Below are positions 16,953-25,031 of a DNA stretch of 64,000 bases, one piece after another. Source of the DNA: Streptomyces gardneri. GTDB taxonomy: Bacteria > Actinomycetota > Actinomycetes > Streptomycetales > Streptomycetaceae. The stretch covers positions 1 through 64,000 of the forward strand of contig NZ_BJMN01000025.1 in the NCBI RefSeq assembly GCF_006539185.1, written 5' to 3'. Both the position numbers and the translations under genes were made by a program. The notes beneath the pieces are model-generated. The model saw nothing but the letters and a program-made list of their open reading frames with translations. It did not search any database and was not told where the DNA came from. Position 1 is the stretch's first letter, and each line of letters starts with the position of its first letter.

Positions 16953-17309
16953 TCAGGTGCGCATCATGCGGGCGATGGCCTTGGTGGCCTCCTCGACCTT
17001 GGCGTCGATGCCCTCGCCGCCCTTGGTGGCCGCGTCCGCGACGCAGTGCCGCAGGTGCTCCTCCAGGAGCTGGAGGGCGAACGACTGGAGCGCCTTCGTC
17101 GACGCCGACACCTGGGTGAGTATGTCGATGCAGTAGACGTCCTCGTCGACCATCCGCTGGAGGCCGCGAATCTGGCCCTCGATGCGGCGGAGCCGCTTGA
17201 GGTGCTCGTCCTTCTGCTTGTGGTAGCCGTGCACGCCGTGGTCGTGGCCGGCCGGCTCGACAGCCTCGACGGGCTCGGGGGTGACCTGGTCCGCCTCGGT
17301 GGTCGTCAT
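16953..17309 (-). CDS. csoR: CsoR-family copper-sensing repressor
   Basis: 118 aa. The metal-ligand triad is Cys60, His85 and Cys89; these intervals (25 and 4) match the Cys-His-Cys Cu(I) site of Mycobacterium CsoR. The core helices read RLRRIEGQIRGLQRMVDED. A His-rich N-terminal tail (HDHGVHGYH) may be an extra metal contact. GGGAGGA lies five bases before the ATG. The upstream region carries a TACCC-GGGTA palindrome of the Streptomyces CsoR type, so it is probably autoregulated. No copper exporter or CopZ gene is adjacent in this window, so other targets would lie elsewhere. Confidence 0.93.
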   Translation of the reverse strand: MTTTEADQVTPEPVEAVEPAGHDHGVHGYHKQKDEHLKRLRRIEGQIRGLQRMVDEDVYCIDILTQVSASTKALQSFALQLLEEHLRHCVADAATKGGEGIDAKVEEATKAIARMMRT

Positions 17310-17341
17310 CGCGTCCTCCCGTTGTCCAGAAAGGGGGTGTA

Positions 17342-17356
17342 TACCCCTCGTGGGTA
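17342..17356 (+). promoter_or_regulatory. CsoR operator
   Basis: TACCCCTCGTGGGTA is an inverted repeat of the TACCCN5GGGTA form, placed 33 bp upstream of csoR. It overlaps a second dyad formed by AGGGGG (from 17331) and ACCCCT. Metal-free CsoR would bind here and block csoR transcription. Confidence 0.85.
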
Positions 17357-17397
17357 TATGGTACCGATCCCCGCCGATCCGGGCGGGGGCCCGTGCA

Positions 17398-17502
17398 GTT
17401 CACTGTGCCTGATGGGCGACACTGAGAGGACGCCGGTTAGCCGTGGCTGGATGATGCGCCTAGCATCAGCCTGACCGAAACCCAGCACCCCGAGGACCTC
17501 AC
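17398..17502 (+). promoter_or_regulatory. Promoter region of the pit operon
   Basis: A -10-like TAGCAT is at 17460-17465, and GAGGA precedes the GTG start at 17503. A single GTTCAC word at 17398-17403 resembles one PHO-box unit, but I do not see a second conserved unit at 11-bp spacing, so PhoP control here is only a possibility. Confidence 0.45.
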
Positions 17503-18123
17503 GTGCGATTTCGTCTGACCCCCAGGGAGACGAGCTTCTACGACATGTTCGCCGCGTCCGCGGACAACATCGTCACGGGCTCCAAGCTCCTGATGGAACT
17601 GCTCGGAGCGGAGCCTTCCGCCCGGGCCGAGATCGCGGAGCGGATGCGGGCAGCGGAGCACGCCGGCGACGACGCCACCCACGCGATCTTCCACCAGCTG
17701 AACTCCTCCTTCATCACACCCTTCGACCGCGAGGACATCTACAACCTCGCTTCGTCCCTCGACGACATCATGGACTTCATGGAGGAGGCCGTCGACCTGG
17801 TCGTCCTCTACAACGTCGAGGAGCTCCCCAAGGGTGTCGAGCAGCAGATCGAGGTCCTGGCCCGGGCGGCGGAGCTGACCGCCGAGGCCATGCCGAACCT
17901 GCGGACGATGTCCAACCTCACCGAGTACTGGATCGAGGTCAACCGTCTGGAGAACCAGGCCGACCAGATCCACCGCAAGCTGCTCGCGACGCTCTTCAAC
18001 GGCAAGTACGACGCCATCGAGGTGCTCAAGCTGAAGCAGATCGTCGACGTGCTGGAAGAGGCGGCCGACGCGTTCGAGCACGTGGCCAACACGGTGGAGA
18101 CCATCGCGGTCAAGGAGTCCTGA
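17503..18123 (+). CDS. Pit accessory protein, DUF47/PhoU-like
   Basis: 206 aa, all-helical, with the PhoU-like metal-cluster motifs E/DxxxD repeated (DREDIYNLASSLDDIMDFMEEA and later RLENQADQIHRKL). DUF47 proteins pair with low-affinity phosphate transporters, and the Pit transporter gene follows after only six bases. The GTG start has GAGGA seven bases upstream. It is cytoplasmic and probably regulates or couples phosphate uptake through Pit. It is not the PhoU of the Pst system, which is absent from this window. Confidence 0.92.
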   Translation: MRFRLTPRETSFYDMFAASADNIVTGSKLLMELLGAEPSARAEIAERMRAAEHAGDDATHAIFHQLNSSFITPFDREDIYNLASSLDDIMDFMEEAVDLVVLYNVEELPKGVEQQIEVLARAAELTAEAMPNLRTMSNLTEYWIEVNRLENQADQIHRKLLATLFNGKYDAIEVLKLKQIVDVLEEAADAFEHVANTVETIAVKES

Positions 18124-18129
18124 GGCTTC

Positions 18130-19128
18130 GTGGACACCTTTGCTCTGATCGTGACCATCGGTGTCGCGCTCGGTTTCACGTATACGAACGGCTTCCACGA
18201 CTCCGCCAATGCCATCGCCACCTCGGTGTCGACCCGGGCGCTGACGCCCCGGGCGGCGCTGGCGATGGCCGCGGTCATGAACCTCGCGGGTGCCTTCATG
18301 GGCAGCGGGGTCGCCAAGACCGTCAGTGAGGGGCTCATCGAGACCCCGACCGGCGACAAGGGGATGGGCATCCTCTTCGCCGCGCTGGTGGGCGCGATCA
18401 TCTGGAACCTCGTCACCTGGTACTTCGGTCTGCCGTCCTCCTCCTCGCACGCCCTGTTCGGCGGCATGGTGGGCGCGGCGCTGGCCGGTGGCACCGAGGT
18501 GATCTGGGGCGGCGTCCTCGACAAGGTCGTCATCCCGATGTTCATCTCGCCGGTCGTCGGTCTCGTCGCCGGTTACCTGGTCATGTGCGCGATCATGTGG
18601 ATGTTCCGCAAGGCCAACCCGCACAAGGCCAAGCGCGGCTTCCGTATCGCGCAGACGGTGTCGGCGGCCGGCATGGCGCTCGGTCACGGTCTGCAGGACG
18701 CGCAGAAGACCATGGGCATCGTGGTGATGGCCCTGGTCATCGCCGACGTGCAGCAGTCGGGCGACGACATCCCGGTGTGGGTGAAGATCGCCTGTGCCGT
18801 GATGCTCTCGCTGGGTACGTACGCGGGCGGCTGGCGCATCATGCGGACGCTCGGCCGCAAGATCATCGAGCTGGACCCGCCGCAGGGTTTCGCGGCGGAG
18901 ACGACGGGTGCGTCGATCATGTTCGGCTCGGCGTTCATCTTCCACGCGCCGATCTCGACGACGCATGTCATCACCTCCGCGATCATGGGCGTCGGCGCGA
19001 CGAAGCGCGTCAACGCGGTGCGGTGGGGCGTCGCCAAGAACATCATCCTCGGCTGGTTCATCACGATGCCGGCCGCGGCGCTGGTCGCTGCGGCGAGTTA
19101 TTACGTGGTCAAGCTCTTCTTCGGCTGA
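18130..19128 (+). CDS. pit: Low-affinity inorganic phosphate transporter, Pit family
   Basis: 332 aa, with about ten membrane helices. The duplicated PiT signature is present: GFTYTNGFHDSANAIATSVSTRAL near the N terminus and MALGHGLQDAQKTMGIV in the middle. The C-terminal half contains the second FHAPISTTHVITSAIMGVG repeat. It imports metal-phosphate using the proton gradient. It forms an operon with the upstream DUF47 gene and ends at a strong hairpin shared with the convergent pst operon, so low- and high-affinity phosphate uptake genes face one another. Confidence 0.95.
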   Translation: MDTFALIVTIGVALGFTYTNGFHDSANAIATSVSTRALTPRAALAMAAVMNLAGAFMGSGVAKTVSEGLIETPTGDKGMGILFAALVGAIIWNLVTWYFGLPSSSSHALFGGMVGAALAGGTEVIWGGVLDKVVIPMFISPVVGLVAGYLVMCAIMWMFRKANPHKAKRGFRIAQTVSAAGMALGHGLQDAQKTMGIVVMALVIADVQQSGDDIPVWVKIACAVMLSLGTYAGGWRIMRTLGRKIIELDPPQGFAAETTGASIMFGSAFIFHAPISTTHVITSAIMGVGATKRVNAVRWGVAKNIILGWFITMPAAALVAAASYYVVKLFFG

Positions 19129-19180
19129 CGAGCGGCCGTCTGACTGACGGCAGCCGTTCGGTCGGTGGCCGAAAGTGGTC

Positions 19181-19212
19181 GGGCCCGGCTCCCCTGTGGG
19201 GGAGCCGGGCCC
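19181..19212. terminator. Bidirectional terminator between pit and pstB
   Basis: A 14-bp perfect GC-rich stem (GGGCCCGGCTCCCC and its complement) with a TGTG loop lies between the convergent pit and pst operons. Confidence 0.9.
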
Positions 19213-19257
19213 TTCGTCTTACGGTGGCACCGCCATGCAGCACCGCAGGACGAGTCT

Positions 19258-20034
19258 TTATCCGAAGCGGCCGGAGATGTAGTCCTCGGTCGCCTGGACG
19301 CTCGGGTTGGAGAAGATGCGCTCGGTGTCGTCCAGCTCGATCAGCTTGCCGGGCTGGCCGACGGCCGCCAGGTTGAAGAAGGCCGTGCGGTCCGAGACGC
19401 GGGCGGCCTGCTGCATGTTGTGCGTCACGATGACGATCGTGAAGCGCTCCTTCAGCTCGCCGATCAGGTCCTCGATGGCGAGGGTGGAGATCGGGTCGAG
19501 GGCGGAGCACGGCTCGTCCATGAGCAGGACGTCCGGCTCGACGGCGATGGCCCGCGCGATGCACAGACGCTGCTGCTGACCGCCGGAGAGGCCGGAGCCC
19601 GGCTTGTTCAGACGGTCCTTGACCTCGTTCCAGAGGTTCGCGCCCTTGAGGGACCTCTCGACGATGTCGTTGAGCGCGGACTTCTTGTACTTGCCGTTGA
19701 GGCGCAGGCCCGCCGCCACGTTGTCGAAGATCGACATGGTGGGGAAGGGGTTGGGGCGCTGGAAGACCATGCCGACCGTGCGGCGCACGGCGACCGGGTC
19801 GACGTTCGAGCCGTACAGGTTCTCGTCGTCCAGCATCACCTTGCCCTCGACGCGGCCACCGGGGGTGACCTCGTGCATGCGGTTCAGGGTGCGCAGGAAG
19901 GTGGACTTGCCGCAGCCGGAGGGGCCGATGAAGGCCGTCACGGAGCGGGGCTCGACGGTCATCGAGATGTCGTCGATCGCCTTGTGGGTGCCGTAGAAGG
20001 CGGAGAGGCCGCTGACGTCGATTCGCTTGGCCAT
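19258..20034 (-). CDS. pstB: Phosphate ABC transporter ATP-binding protein PstB
   Basis: 258 aa from the ATG at 20034, preceded by GGAAG at eight bases. Walker A is GPSGCGKST, the signature is LSGGQQQRLCIARA and Walker B is VLLMDEPCSALDP, with PstB-specific segments VGMVFQRPNPFPTMSIFDNVAAG and THNMQQAARVSDRTAFF. It hydrolyses ATP to drive high-affinity phosphate import. It is the last gene of pstSCAB, 25 nt after pstA. Confidence 0.97.
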   Translation of the reverse strand: MAKRIDVSGLSAFYGTHKAIDDISMTVEPRSVTAFIGPSGCGKSTFLRTLNRMHEVTPGGRVEGKVMLDDENLYGSNVDPVAVRRTVGMVFQRPNPFPTMSIFDNVAAGLRLNGKYKKSALNDIVERSLKGANLWNEVKDRLNKPGSGLSGGQQQRLCIARAIAVEPDVLLMDEPCSALDPISTLAIEDLIGELKERFTIVIVTHNMQQAARVSDRTAFFNLAAVGQPGKLIELDDTERIFSNPSVQATEDYISGRFG

Positions 20035-20059
20035 GTGAATCACTTCCAATGAGCCGCGG

Positions 20060-21133
20060 TCAGCGGCCGGTCTTCGGGGCCTTCCAGCGGGCGATGCCGC
20101 GGGCCACCAGGTTGAGGATCATGACGAAGGCGATCAGGACGAGTGCGGCGGCCCAGGCACGGGCCACCGAGGCGTCGGTGCCGACCGCGTACTGCTCGTA
20201 CACGTAGAGCGGCAGGGAGGACTGGGCGCCTTCGAAGGGGTTCGGGTTGATGAGCTTCGTACCGAACACGAGGAGCAGGACGGGGGCCGTCTCACCGGTG
20301 ATGCGGGCGACCGCGAGCATGACGCCCGTGGTGATGCCGCCGATCGCGGTGGGCAGGACCACCTTCAGGATCGTGCGCCACTTGGGGATGCCGAGGGCGA
20401 GGGAGGCCTCGCGGAGCTCGTTCGGGACGAGCTTGAGCATCTCCTCGGTGGAGCGGACGACGACCGGCATCATCAGGATGGCGAGGGCCATCGCGCCGGC
20501 GAAACCGGAGGGGCCGAAGCCCAGCATCAGGTTCCAGGTGGCGAGGATGAAGAGGCCGGCGACGATCGACGGGATGCCCGTCATGACGTCGACGAAGAAG
20601 GTGACGGCCTGGGCGAGCTTCCCGCCGCCGTACTCGACGAGGTAGACCGCGGTCAGCAGACCGATCGGGGCCGCGATCAGGGTCGCGATGCCGACCTGCT
20701 CGATGGTGCCGAGGAGGGCGTGGTAGACGCCGCCGCCGGCCTCGGTGTCGAGGACGCCGTTCATCGAGTGGGTCAGGAAGTAGACGTCGAGGACGGCCAT
20801 TCCCTTGCTGATCGTGACCCAGGCGAGGGAGAGCAGCGGGACGACGGCGAGGACGAAGCAGACCCAGACGAGGCTGGTCGCGACGCGGTCCTTGGCCTGG
20901 CGGCTGCCTTCGACCTTGGTGGTGACGGCGTACGTCGTGAGGACGAAGAGCAGGGCGGCGAGCATGCCCCACTGGACCTTGCTGTGCCAGCCGGCGGCGA
21001 GGCCGATCCCGATGCCCGCGGCGATGGAGAAGACGGCGACGGCGGCCGGGGTCCAGCGCGGGAGGCGGGCGTGGGAGAGGGGTCCGCGCCGGGGGGCGAC
21101 GGAGACCGGACGTTCCTGTATGGCGTGGCTCAT
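20060..21133 (-). CDS. pstA: Phosphate ABC transporter permease PstA
   Basis: 357 aa from the ATG at 21133. It is longer than typical PstA (about 290 aa) because of extra N-terminal helices, so about eight membrane segments are predicted instead of six. The permease core has the PstA-type loop ELREASLALGIPKWRTILKVVLPTA that contacts PstB, and GIPSIVAGLF in the first core helices. The ATG overlaps the pstC stop by four bases. Together with PstC it forms the phosphate channel. Confidence 0.95.
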   Translation of the reverse strand: MSHAIQERPVSVAPRRGPLSHARLPRWTPAAVAVFSIAAGIGIGLAAGWHSKVQWGMLAALLFVLTTYAVTTKVEGSRQAKDRVATSLVWVCFVLAVVPLLSLAWVTISKGMAVLDVYFLTHSMNGVLDTEAGGGVYHALLGTIEQVGIATLIAAPIGLLTAVYLVEYGGGKLAQAVTFFVDVMTGIPSIVAGLFILATWNLMLGFGPSGFAGAMALAILMMPVVVRSTEEMLKLVPNELREASLALGIPKWRTILKVVLPTAIGGITTGVMLAVARITGETAPVLLLVFGTKLINPNPFEGAQSSLPLYVYEQYAVGTDASVARAWAAALVLIAFVMILNLVARGIARWKAPKTGR

Positions 21134-22104
21134 GCCGCGGCCCCCGAGTACTCCTTGCGGCGGCCGATGATCCAGCGGGCGGCGCCGTTGACCAGCAGGG
21201 TGATGACGAAGAGGACGAGACCGGACGCGATGAGCGCGTCCCGGCCGTACTCGTTGGCCTCGTTGAACTTGGCGGCGATGTTCTGCGCGAAGGTGCCGCC
21301 GCCCGGGTCGAGGAGGTGGCCCGAGATGAGGAAGCTGGGGGAGAGGACCACGGCGACGGCCATGGTCTCGCCGAGTGCGCGGCCGAGGCCCAGCATGGAG
21401 GCGGAGATGATGCCGGAGCGGCCGAAGGGCAGCACCGACATGCGGATGACCTCCCAGCGCGTGGCGCCGAGGGCGAGGGCGGCCTCTTCGTGCATCTTCG
21501 GGGCCTGGAGGAAGACCTCGCGGGTGACGTTGGTGATGATCGGCAGGATCATGATCGCCAGCAGGATGCCCACGGTGAAGAGCGAGCGGGCGGGGCCCTC
21601 GTTGGCCTTGTCGAAGAGGTACGTCCAGCCCAGGTACTCGTCGAGCCACTGGTTCAGGCCGTCCAGGTACGGGACGAGGAAGATCGCGCCCCAGAGGCCG
21701 TAGATGATGCTGGGCACGGCGGCGAGCAGGTCGACGACGTACGCGAGCGGCTTGGCCAGCTTGCGCGGCGCGTAGTGCGAGATGAAGAGCGCGATGCCGA
21801 TCGCGACCGGCACGGCGATGAGCATCGCGATGATAGAGGAGACGATCGTGCCGAAGGCGAGGACGGCGATGCCGAAGACCGGCGGGTTGCCGGCGGGGTT
21901 CCACTCGAAGGTGGTGAAGAAGTTGGTGCTGTCCTTCGAGATCGCGAGGATCGCGCGGTAGGTGAGGAAGCCGGCGATCGCGGCCATGATCACGAGGAGG
22001 GTGATGCCGGAGCCTCGGGACAGACCGCTGAAGATGCGGTCACCGGGGCGGGACGCGCTCTTGGCGCGCCGGCTCCTCTGTATGTCTGGTGTGGTGGTAG
22101 CCAT
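21130..22104 (-). CDS. pstC: Phosphate ABC transporter permease PstC
   Basis: 324 aa from the ATG at 22104, with GGAGAAG upstream. About six membrane helices; the cytoplasmic coupling loop reads MHEEAALALGATRWEVIRMSVLPFGRSG, and AAVPSIIYGLWGAIFLVPYL is typical of PstC. It is separated from pstS by 105 bp containing a hairpin, so it can be transcribed at a lower level than the binding protein. Confidence 0.96.
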   Translation of the reverse strand: MATTTPDIQRSRRAKSASRPGDRIFSGLSRGSGITLLVIMAAIAGFLTYRAILAISKDSTNFFTTFEWNPAGNPPVFGIAVLAFGTIVSSIIAMLIAVPVAIGIALFISHYAPRKLAKPLAYVVDLLAAVPSIIYGLWGAIFLVPYLDGLNQWLDEYLGWTYLFDKANEGPARSLFTVGILLAIMILPIITNVTREVFLQAPKMHEEAALALGATRWEVIRMSVLPFGRSGIISASMLGLGRALGETMAVAVVLSPSFLISGHLLDPGGGTFAQNIAAKFNEANEYGRDALIASGLVLFVITLLVNGAARWIIGRRKEYSGAAA

Positions 22105-22173
22105 CTGCTTCTCCGGTCTGCGGTGCCCGTACGGGTGTGCGGGCTCCTGGCGGCGGTGCACCGGATGCCGGGG

Positions 22174-22196
22174 CCGGCCCCTAGGGGAGGGGCCGG
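22174..22196 (-). terminator. Hairpin between pstS and pstC
   Basis: CCGGCCCC and GGGGCCGG form an 8-bp perfect stem 14 bp beyond the pstS stop. In this position it would act as a partial terminator or mRNA-stabilising structure, giving more PstS than permease. Confidence 0.7.
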
Positions 22197-22209
22197 ACCC
22201 GGCCGGGGG

Positions 22210-23358
22210 TCAGGACAGGGCGGGGACGATCGCGCGGACCTTGGCCGCGATCTCGGCCGGGAGCGGGGCGTAGCCGGCGTCGGCGAGGACCTTCTGGCCC
22301 TCCTCGCTCACGGTGTAGTTGAGGAACGCCTTCAGGGTCGGCAGGGTCTCCGCCTTGTTGCCCTTGTCGCAGGCGATCTCGTACGTGACGAGGACGATCG
22401 GGTAGGCGCCCTCGGCCTTGGTCTTGTAGTCGAGGGAGAGGGCGACGTCGTTGCCCGTGCCCTTGACCTTGGCGGCGGCGATGGCCTTGGACGCGTTCTC
22501 CGAGGAGGCGGCGACCGGGGTGGCGGCACCGGTGGCGATGCTGACCGTGGAGGACTTGTTCGCGGTGGCGTACGAGAGCTCCATGTAGCTGATGGAGCCC
22601 TCGGTGTCCTTGACCGCGGTGGCGACGCCGGAGGAGCCGTTGGCGGCCTGGCCGCCCTGGGCGGGCCACGACTTCGACTTCGGGTCGTGCTTCCAGTCGG
22701 CCGGGGCGGCGGTGGAGAGGTACTTGCCCAGGTTCTGGGTGGTGCCCGACTCGTCCGAGCGGTGGAAGGCCTGGATCGTGCTGTCGGGCAGCTTGGCGCC
22801 CGGGTTCAGCTTGGCGATCGCCGGGTCGTTCCACTTGGTGATCTTGTTGTCGAAGATCTTGGCGATGGTGGAGGCGTCCAGGACGAGGTTGTCCACCCCG
22901 TCCAGCTTGTAGGCGATGGCGATGGGGCCGCCGACCATGGGCAGGTTGACGCCCTTGCCGCCGCCGGTGCAGATCTTCTGGGACTCGGCGACCTCTTCGT
23001 CCTTCAGGGCGGAGTCGGAGCCCGCGAAGGCGACCTGGCCCTGGTTGAACTTGGTGATGCCGCCACCGGAGCCGATGCCCTGGTAGTTGATCTCGACGCC
23101 CTCGCAGGCGGCCTGGAAGTTCTTGACCCACAGGTCCATCGCGTTGCGCTGCGCGCTGGAGCCGGCGGCGAGCAGCTTGCCCTTGGCGCCGGCGCAGTCG
23201 ATGTTCGAGGCGGCGGCGGAGGTCGTCGTCTTGCCGCCCTCCTTCGCCGGGGTCTCCGTGTTGTTGTCCGAGCCACACGCCGAGAGGACCAGGGCGCCGG
23301 AGACGACGAGGGCACCGATCGCGGAGGCGCGAAGCCCGTTCTTGCGCGAAAGCTTCAC
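22210..23358 (-). CDS. pstS: Phosphate-binding lipoprotein PstS
   Basis: 382 aa. The signal peptide ends in the lipobox LSAC, with lipidated Cys28. The mature protein shows PstS phosphate-site features: AAGSSAQRNAMDLWVKNF, IGSGGGITKFNQGQVAFAGSD and RSDESGTTQNLGKYL. It captures phosphate outside the cell for the PstCAB channel. Its promoter region carries PHO-box repeats, so it should be induced by PhoP at low phosphate. It is the first gene of the pst operon. Confidence 0.97.
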   Translation of the reverse strand: MKLSRKNGLRASAIGALVVSGALVLSACGSDNNTETPAKEGGKTTTSAAASNIDCAGAKGKLLAAGSSAQRNAMDLWVKNFQAACEGVEINYQGIGSGGGITKFNQGQVAFAGSDSALKDEEVAESQKICTGGGKGVNLPMVGGPIAIAYKLDGVDNLVLDASTIAKIFDNKITKWNDPAIAKLNPGAKLPDSTIQAFHRSDESGTTQNLGKYLSTAAPADWKHDPKSKSWPAQGGQAANGSSGVATAVKDTEGSISYMELSYATANKSSTVSIATGAATPVAASSENASKAIAAAKVKGTGNDVALSLDYKTKAEGAYPIVLVTYEIACDKGNKAETLPTLKAFLNYTVSEEGQKVLADAGYAPLPAEIAAKVRAIVPALS

Positions 23359-23473
23359 TTTCGGGTGTTCCTTCCAGAAGCCGCCTTGCCGCGGGCCCGA
23401 TGTCCCGATCGTTCTACGGCGGCGTGTGTCGGTTGGTGGTGCATCGCAGTGCTCCGTGCACCGTGTGAGTCCG

Positions 23474-23479
23474 AAATTA
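23474..23479 (-). promoter_or_regulatory. pstS -10 element
   Basis: TAATTT on the minus strand, directly downstream of the PHO-box array and about 115 bp before the pstS ATG, is a plausible -10 hexamer. It is unusually AT-rich for this genome. Confidence 0.5.
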
Positions 23480-23484
23480 GGCAG

Positions 23485-23530
23485 AACAGGTGAAGCGGTC
23501 GACGGAGGAGAGTGAACGGGAAGTGAACCG
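23485..23530 (-). promoter_or_regulatory. PHO box array upstream of pstS
   Basis: On the minus strand, GTTCACTTCCC is followed at exactly 11 bp by GTTCACTCTCC, then a degenerate unit, then CTTCACCTGTT in the same 11-bp register (conserved hexamers at 23523-23528, 23512-23517 and 23490-23495). Eleven-bp direct repeats with a GTTCAC core are the Streptomyces PhoP-binding PHO box. PhoP activation of pstSCAB is therefore expected. Confidence 0.9.
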
Positions 23531-23565
23531 TGCCGGAAGCCCGGGTGCGGTCGCTCCGGAGGGCG

Positions 23566-23979
23566 TCAGTGGCGTGAGGTCGCCATGGCGGCGTCCAGCA
23601 GCTCGCGGTCGCGCGGCTGGGTGAGGCGTGCGCGGGCCTCGCCCGGCGGCAGCCAGACGAGGAGGTCGATCTCGCTGTTCGGCTCGAACACGCCGCCGAG
23701 GGCGCGGGCCGCCCAGTAGACGACCTCCTTGGGGCGGCCGGCCACCGTGTAGCGGGCCGTGGGCAGGCGGGGGCCGAGCGTGCACCGCCGGCCCGTCTCC
23801 TCCAGGACCTCGCGCAGCGCGCAGGCCTCCGCGGTCTCCCCGCGCTTCCGCTTCCCCTTCGGGTGCGACCAGTCGTCGTACTTCGGCCGATGCACGAGGG
23901 CGATCTCGATGCCGTGGCCGGAAAGCGCCGGGCGCCAGAGCACGCACCCGGCGGCGAGGATCGGCGGTGGCGAGCTCAC
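23566..23979 (-). CDS. NUDIX hydrolase (MutT-like)
   Basis: 137 aa from a GTG at 23979 that overlaps the CHAD gene stop by four bases. The NUDIX box is GKRKRGETAEACALREVLEETG, which departs slightly from the canonical Gx5Ex7REUxEExGU. The N terminus ILAAGCVLWRP and the HRPKYDDWSHPKGKR segment match the MutT/MutT1 group that cleaves 8-oxo-dGTP or dinucleoside polyphosphates. As third gene of a ppk-CHAD-NUDIX set it may act on nucleotide or inositol polyphosphates. It lacks the C-terminal histidine phosphatase domain of mycobacterial MutT1. Confidence 0.9.
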   Translation of the reverse strand: MSSPPPILAAGCVLWRPALSGHGIEIALVHRPKYDDWSHPKGKRKRGETAEACALREVLEETGRRCTLGPRLPTARYTVAGRPKEVVYWAARALGGVFEPNSEIDLLVWLPPGEARARLTQPRDRELLDAAMATSRH

Positions 23980-25031
23980 GGGACCGGGGCTGTCGCTCTT
24001 CGCCAGGCGTGCTGGAAGGCGAAGCGGGCCGCTTCGACCTCGTGGCGCTGGTCGGCGTGGAGGACCCCGAGGGCGTACGCCGTCGCCGGGGCGATGCGGG
24101 GGGTGCGGGCCGCCGCGGCGGCGGCCGACGCGGCTTCGGCGGCGTCGCGGTGCCGGTCCAGGGCGCGGGCGGACTCGTACAGGACGGGGTCGGGCTCGCC
24201 GCCGGTGTGCAGGACCTCGGCGGCGTACCGGTGCAGGCGCAGCAGGTGCCGGGTCCGGTGCCAGGGCGCGTCCTGGGACTCGCCGGTGGCGAGGGCGAGG
24301 GCGTCGGCGTTGTACGGGTGGGCAGCCCTGGTCAGCGGGAGTGCGGCCACCGATTCGAGGAGGCGCCGCTCGGCGACCGCGGCGGGCGCGTCGACGACCT
24401 CCATGGCGGGGGACGCGCCGGCGGGGCCGAGCGGCACGTCGGAGGCGAGGAGGGCGACGGAGTCGGCGACCGCGTGGAAGCGGGCGGAGCCGAGGGCCTG
24501 GAGGGCCGCGGAGTGGGCGCGGGTCCGGGCCAGGGTGAGCTGGCGTTCGAGGAGGGCGCCGGCCCGGGCGGCGCCGACGGTGAGGCCCGCACCGGCCCCC
24601 GCCCCTGCCCCCGCACCGGCCCCGGCGGCTGCGCCGGAGCCTGTGCCCGTTCCGGGTCCCGTGCCGCTGCCGCCGCGGGCCGCCGGTACCGGGCCGGCCG
24701 TGCTCGACAGGCGGGACAGTGCGTCCACCAGGCGGACGAGCCGGGAGGTGTAGGCCTGCTCCAGGGCCAGGGTCCCGGAGAGCCACGCCAGTTCGGTCCG
24801 CAGCTGGTCGGCCCAGGCGGTGTCGAGCAGCGGCCGGAAGGTGTGGAGGGTGCCGCTGATCCGGCGGGCGGCGGCCCGCAGCGTACGGGCGGCCTCCTCC
24901 GCTCCGGCCGAGTCGGAGCCGCTCTCGCCGTGGATCCGCAGGCCGCGGAGGAAGTCCGCGGCCCGGGCGTGGAGATAGGGGGCCACGACCTCGCCCGCAG
25001 TGACGTCCCGCAGGGGGTCAAGGTTGTGCAC
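23976..25031 (-). CDS. CHAD-domain polyphosphate-binding protein
   Basis: 351 aa, GTG start, overlapping the ppk stop by 14 nt. Conserved His/Arg/Lys-rich helices are visible: LHARAADFLRGLRIHG, TLHTFRPLLD, AWHRTRHLLRLHRYAAEVL and a C-terminal LGVLHADQRHEVEAARFAFQHAW, as expected for CHAD domains. CHAD proteins bind polyphosphate through a basic surface and are often encoded beside ppk, as here. An insertion of Gly/Ala/Thr dipeptides (residues 119-147) separates the two helical halves, probably a flexible linker. Confidence 0.9.
   Translation of the reverse strand: MHNLDPLRDVTAGEVVAPYLHARAADFLRGLRIHGESGSDSAGAEEAARTLRAAARRISGTLHTFRPLLDTAWADQLRTELAWLSGTLALEQAYTSRLVRLVDALSRLSSTAGPVPAARGGSGTGPGTGTGSGAAAGAGAGAGAGAGAGLTVGAARAGALLERQLTLARTRAHSAALQALGSARFHAVADSVALLASDVPLGPAGASPAMEVVDAPAAVAERRLLESVAALPLTRAAHPYNADALALATGESQDAPWHRTRHLLRLHRYAAEVLHTGGEPDPVLYESARALDRHRDAAEAASAAAAAARTPRIAPATAYALGVLHADQRHEVEAARFAFQHAWRRATAPVP

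Noticed and set aside
17398..17430. PHO box before the pit operon
   Set aside because: Only one GTTCAC word is seen; the expected conserved unit 11 bp away is missing, so I list it only as a possibility in the promoter entry.
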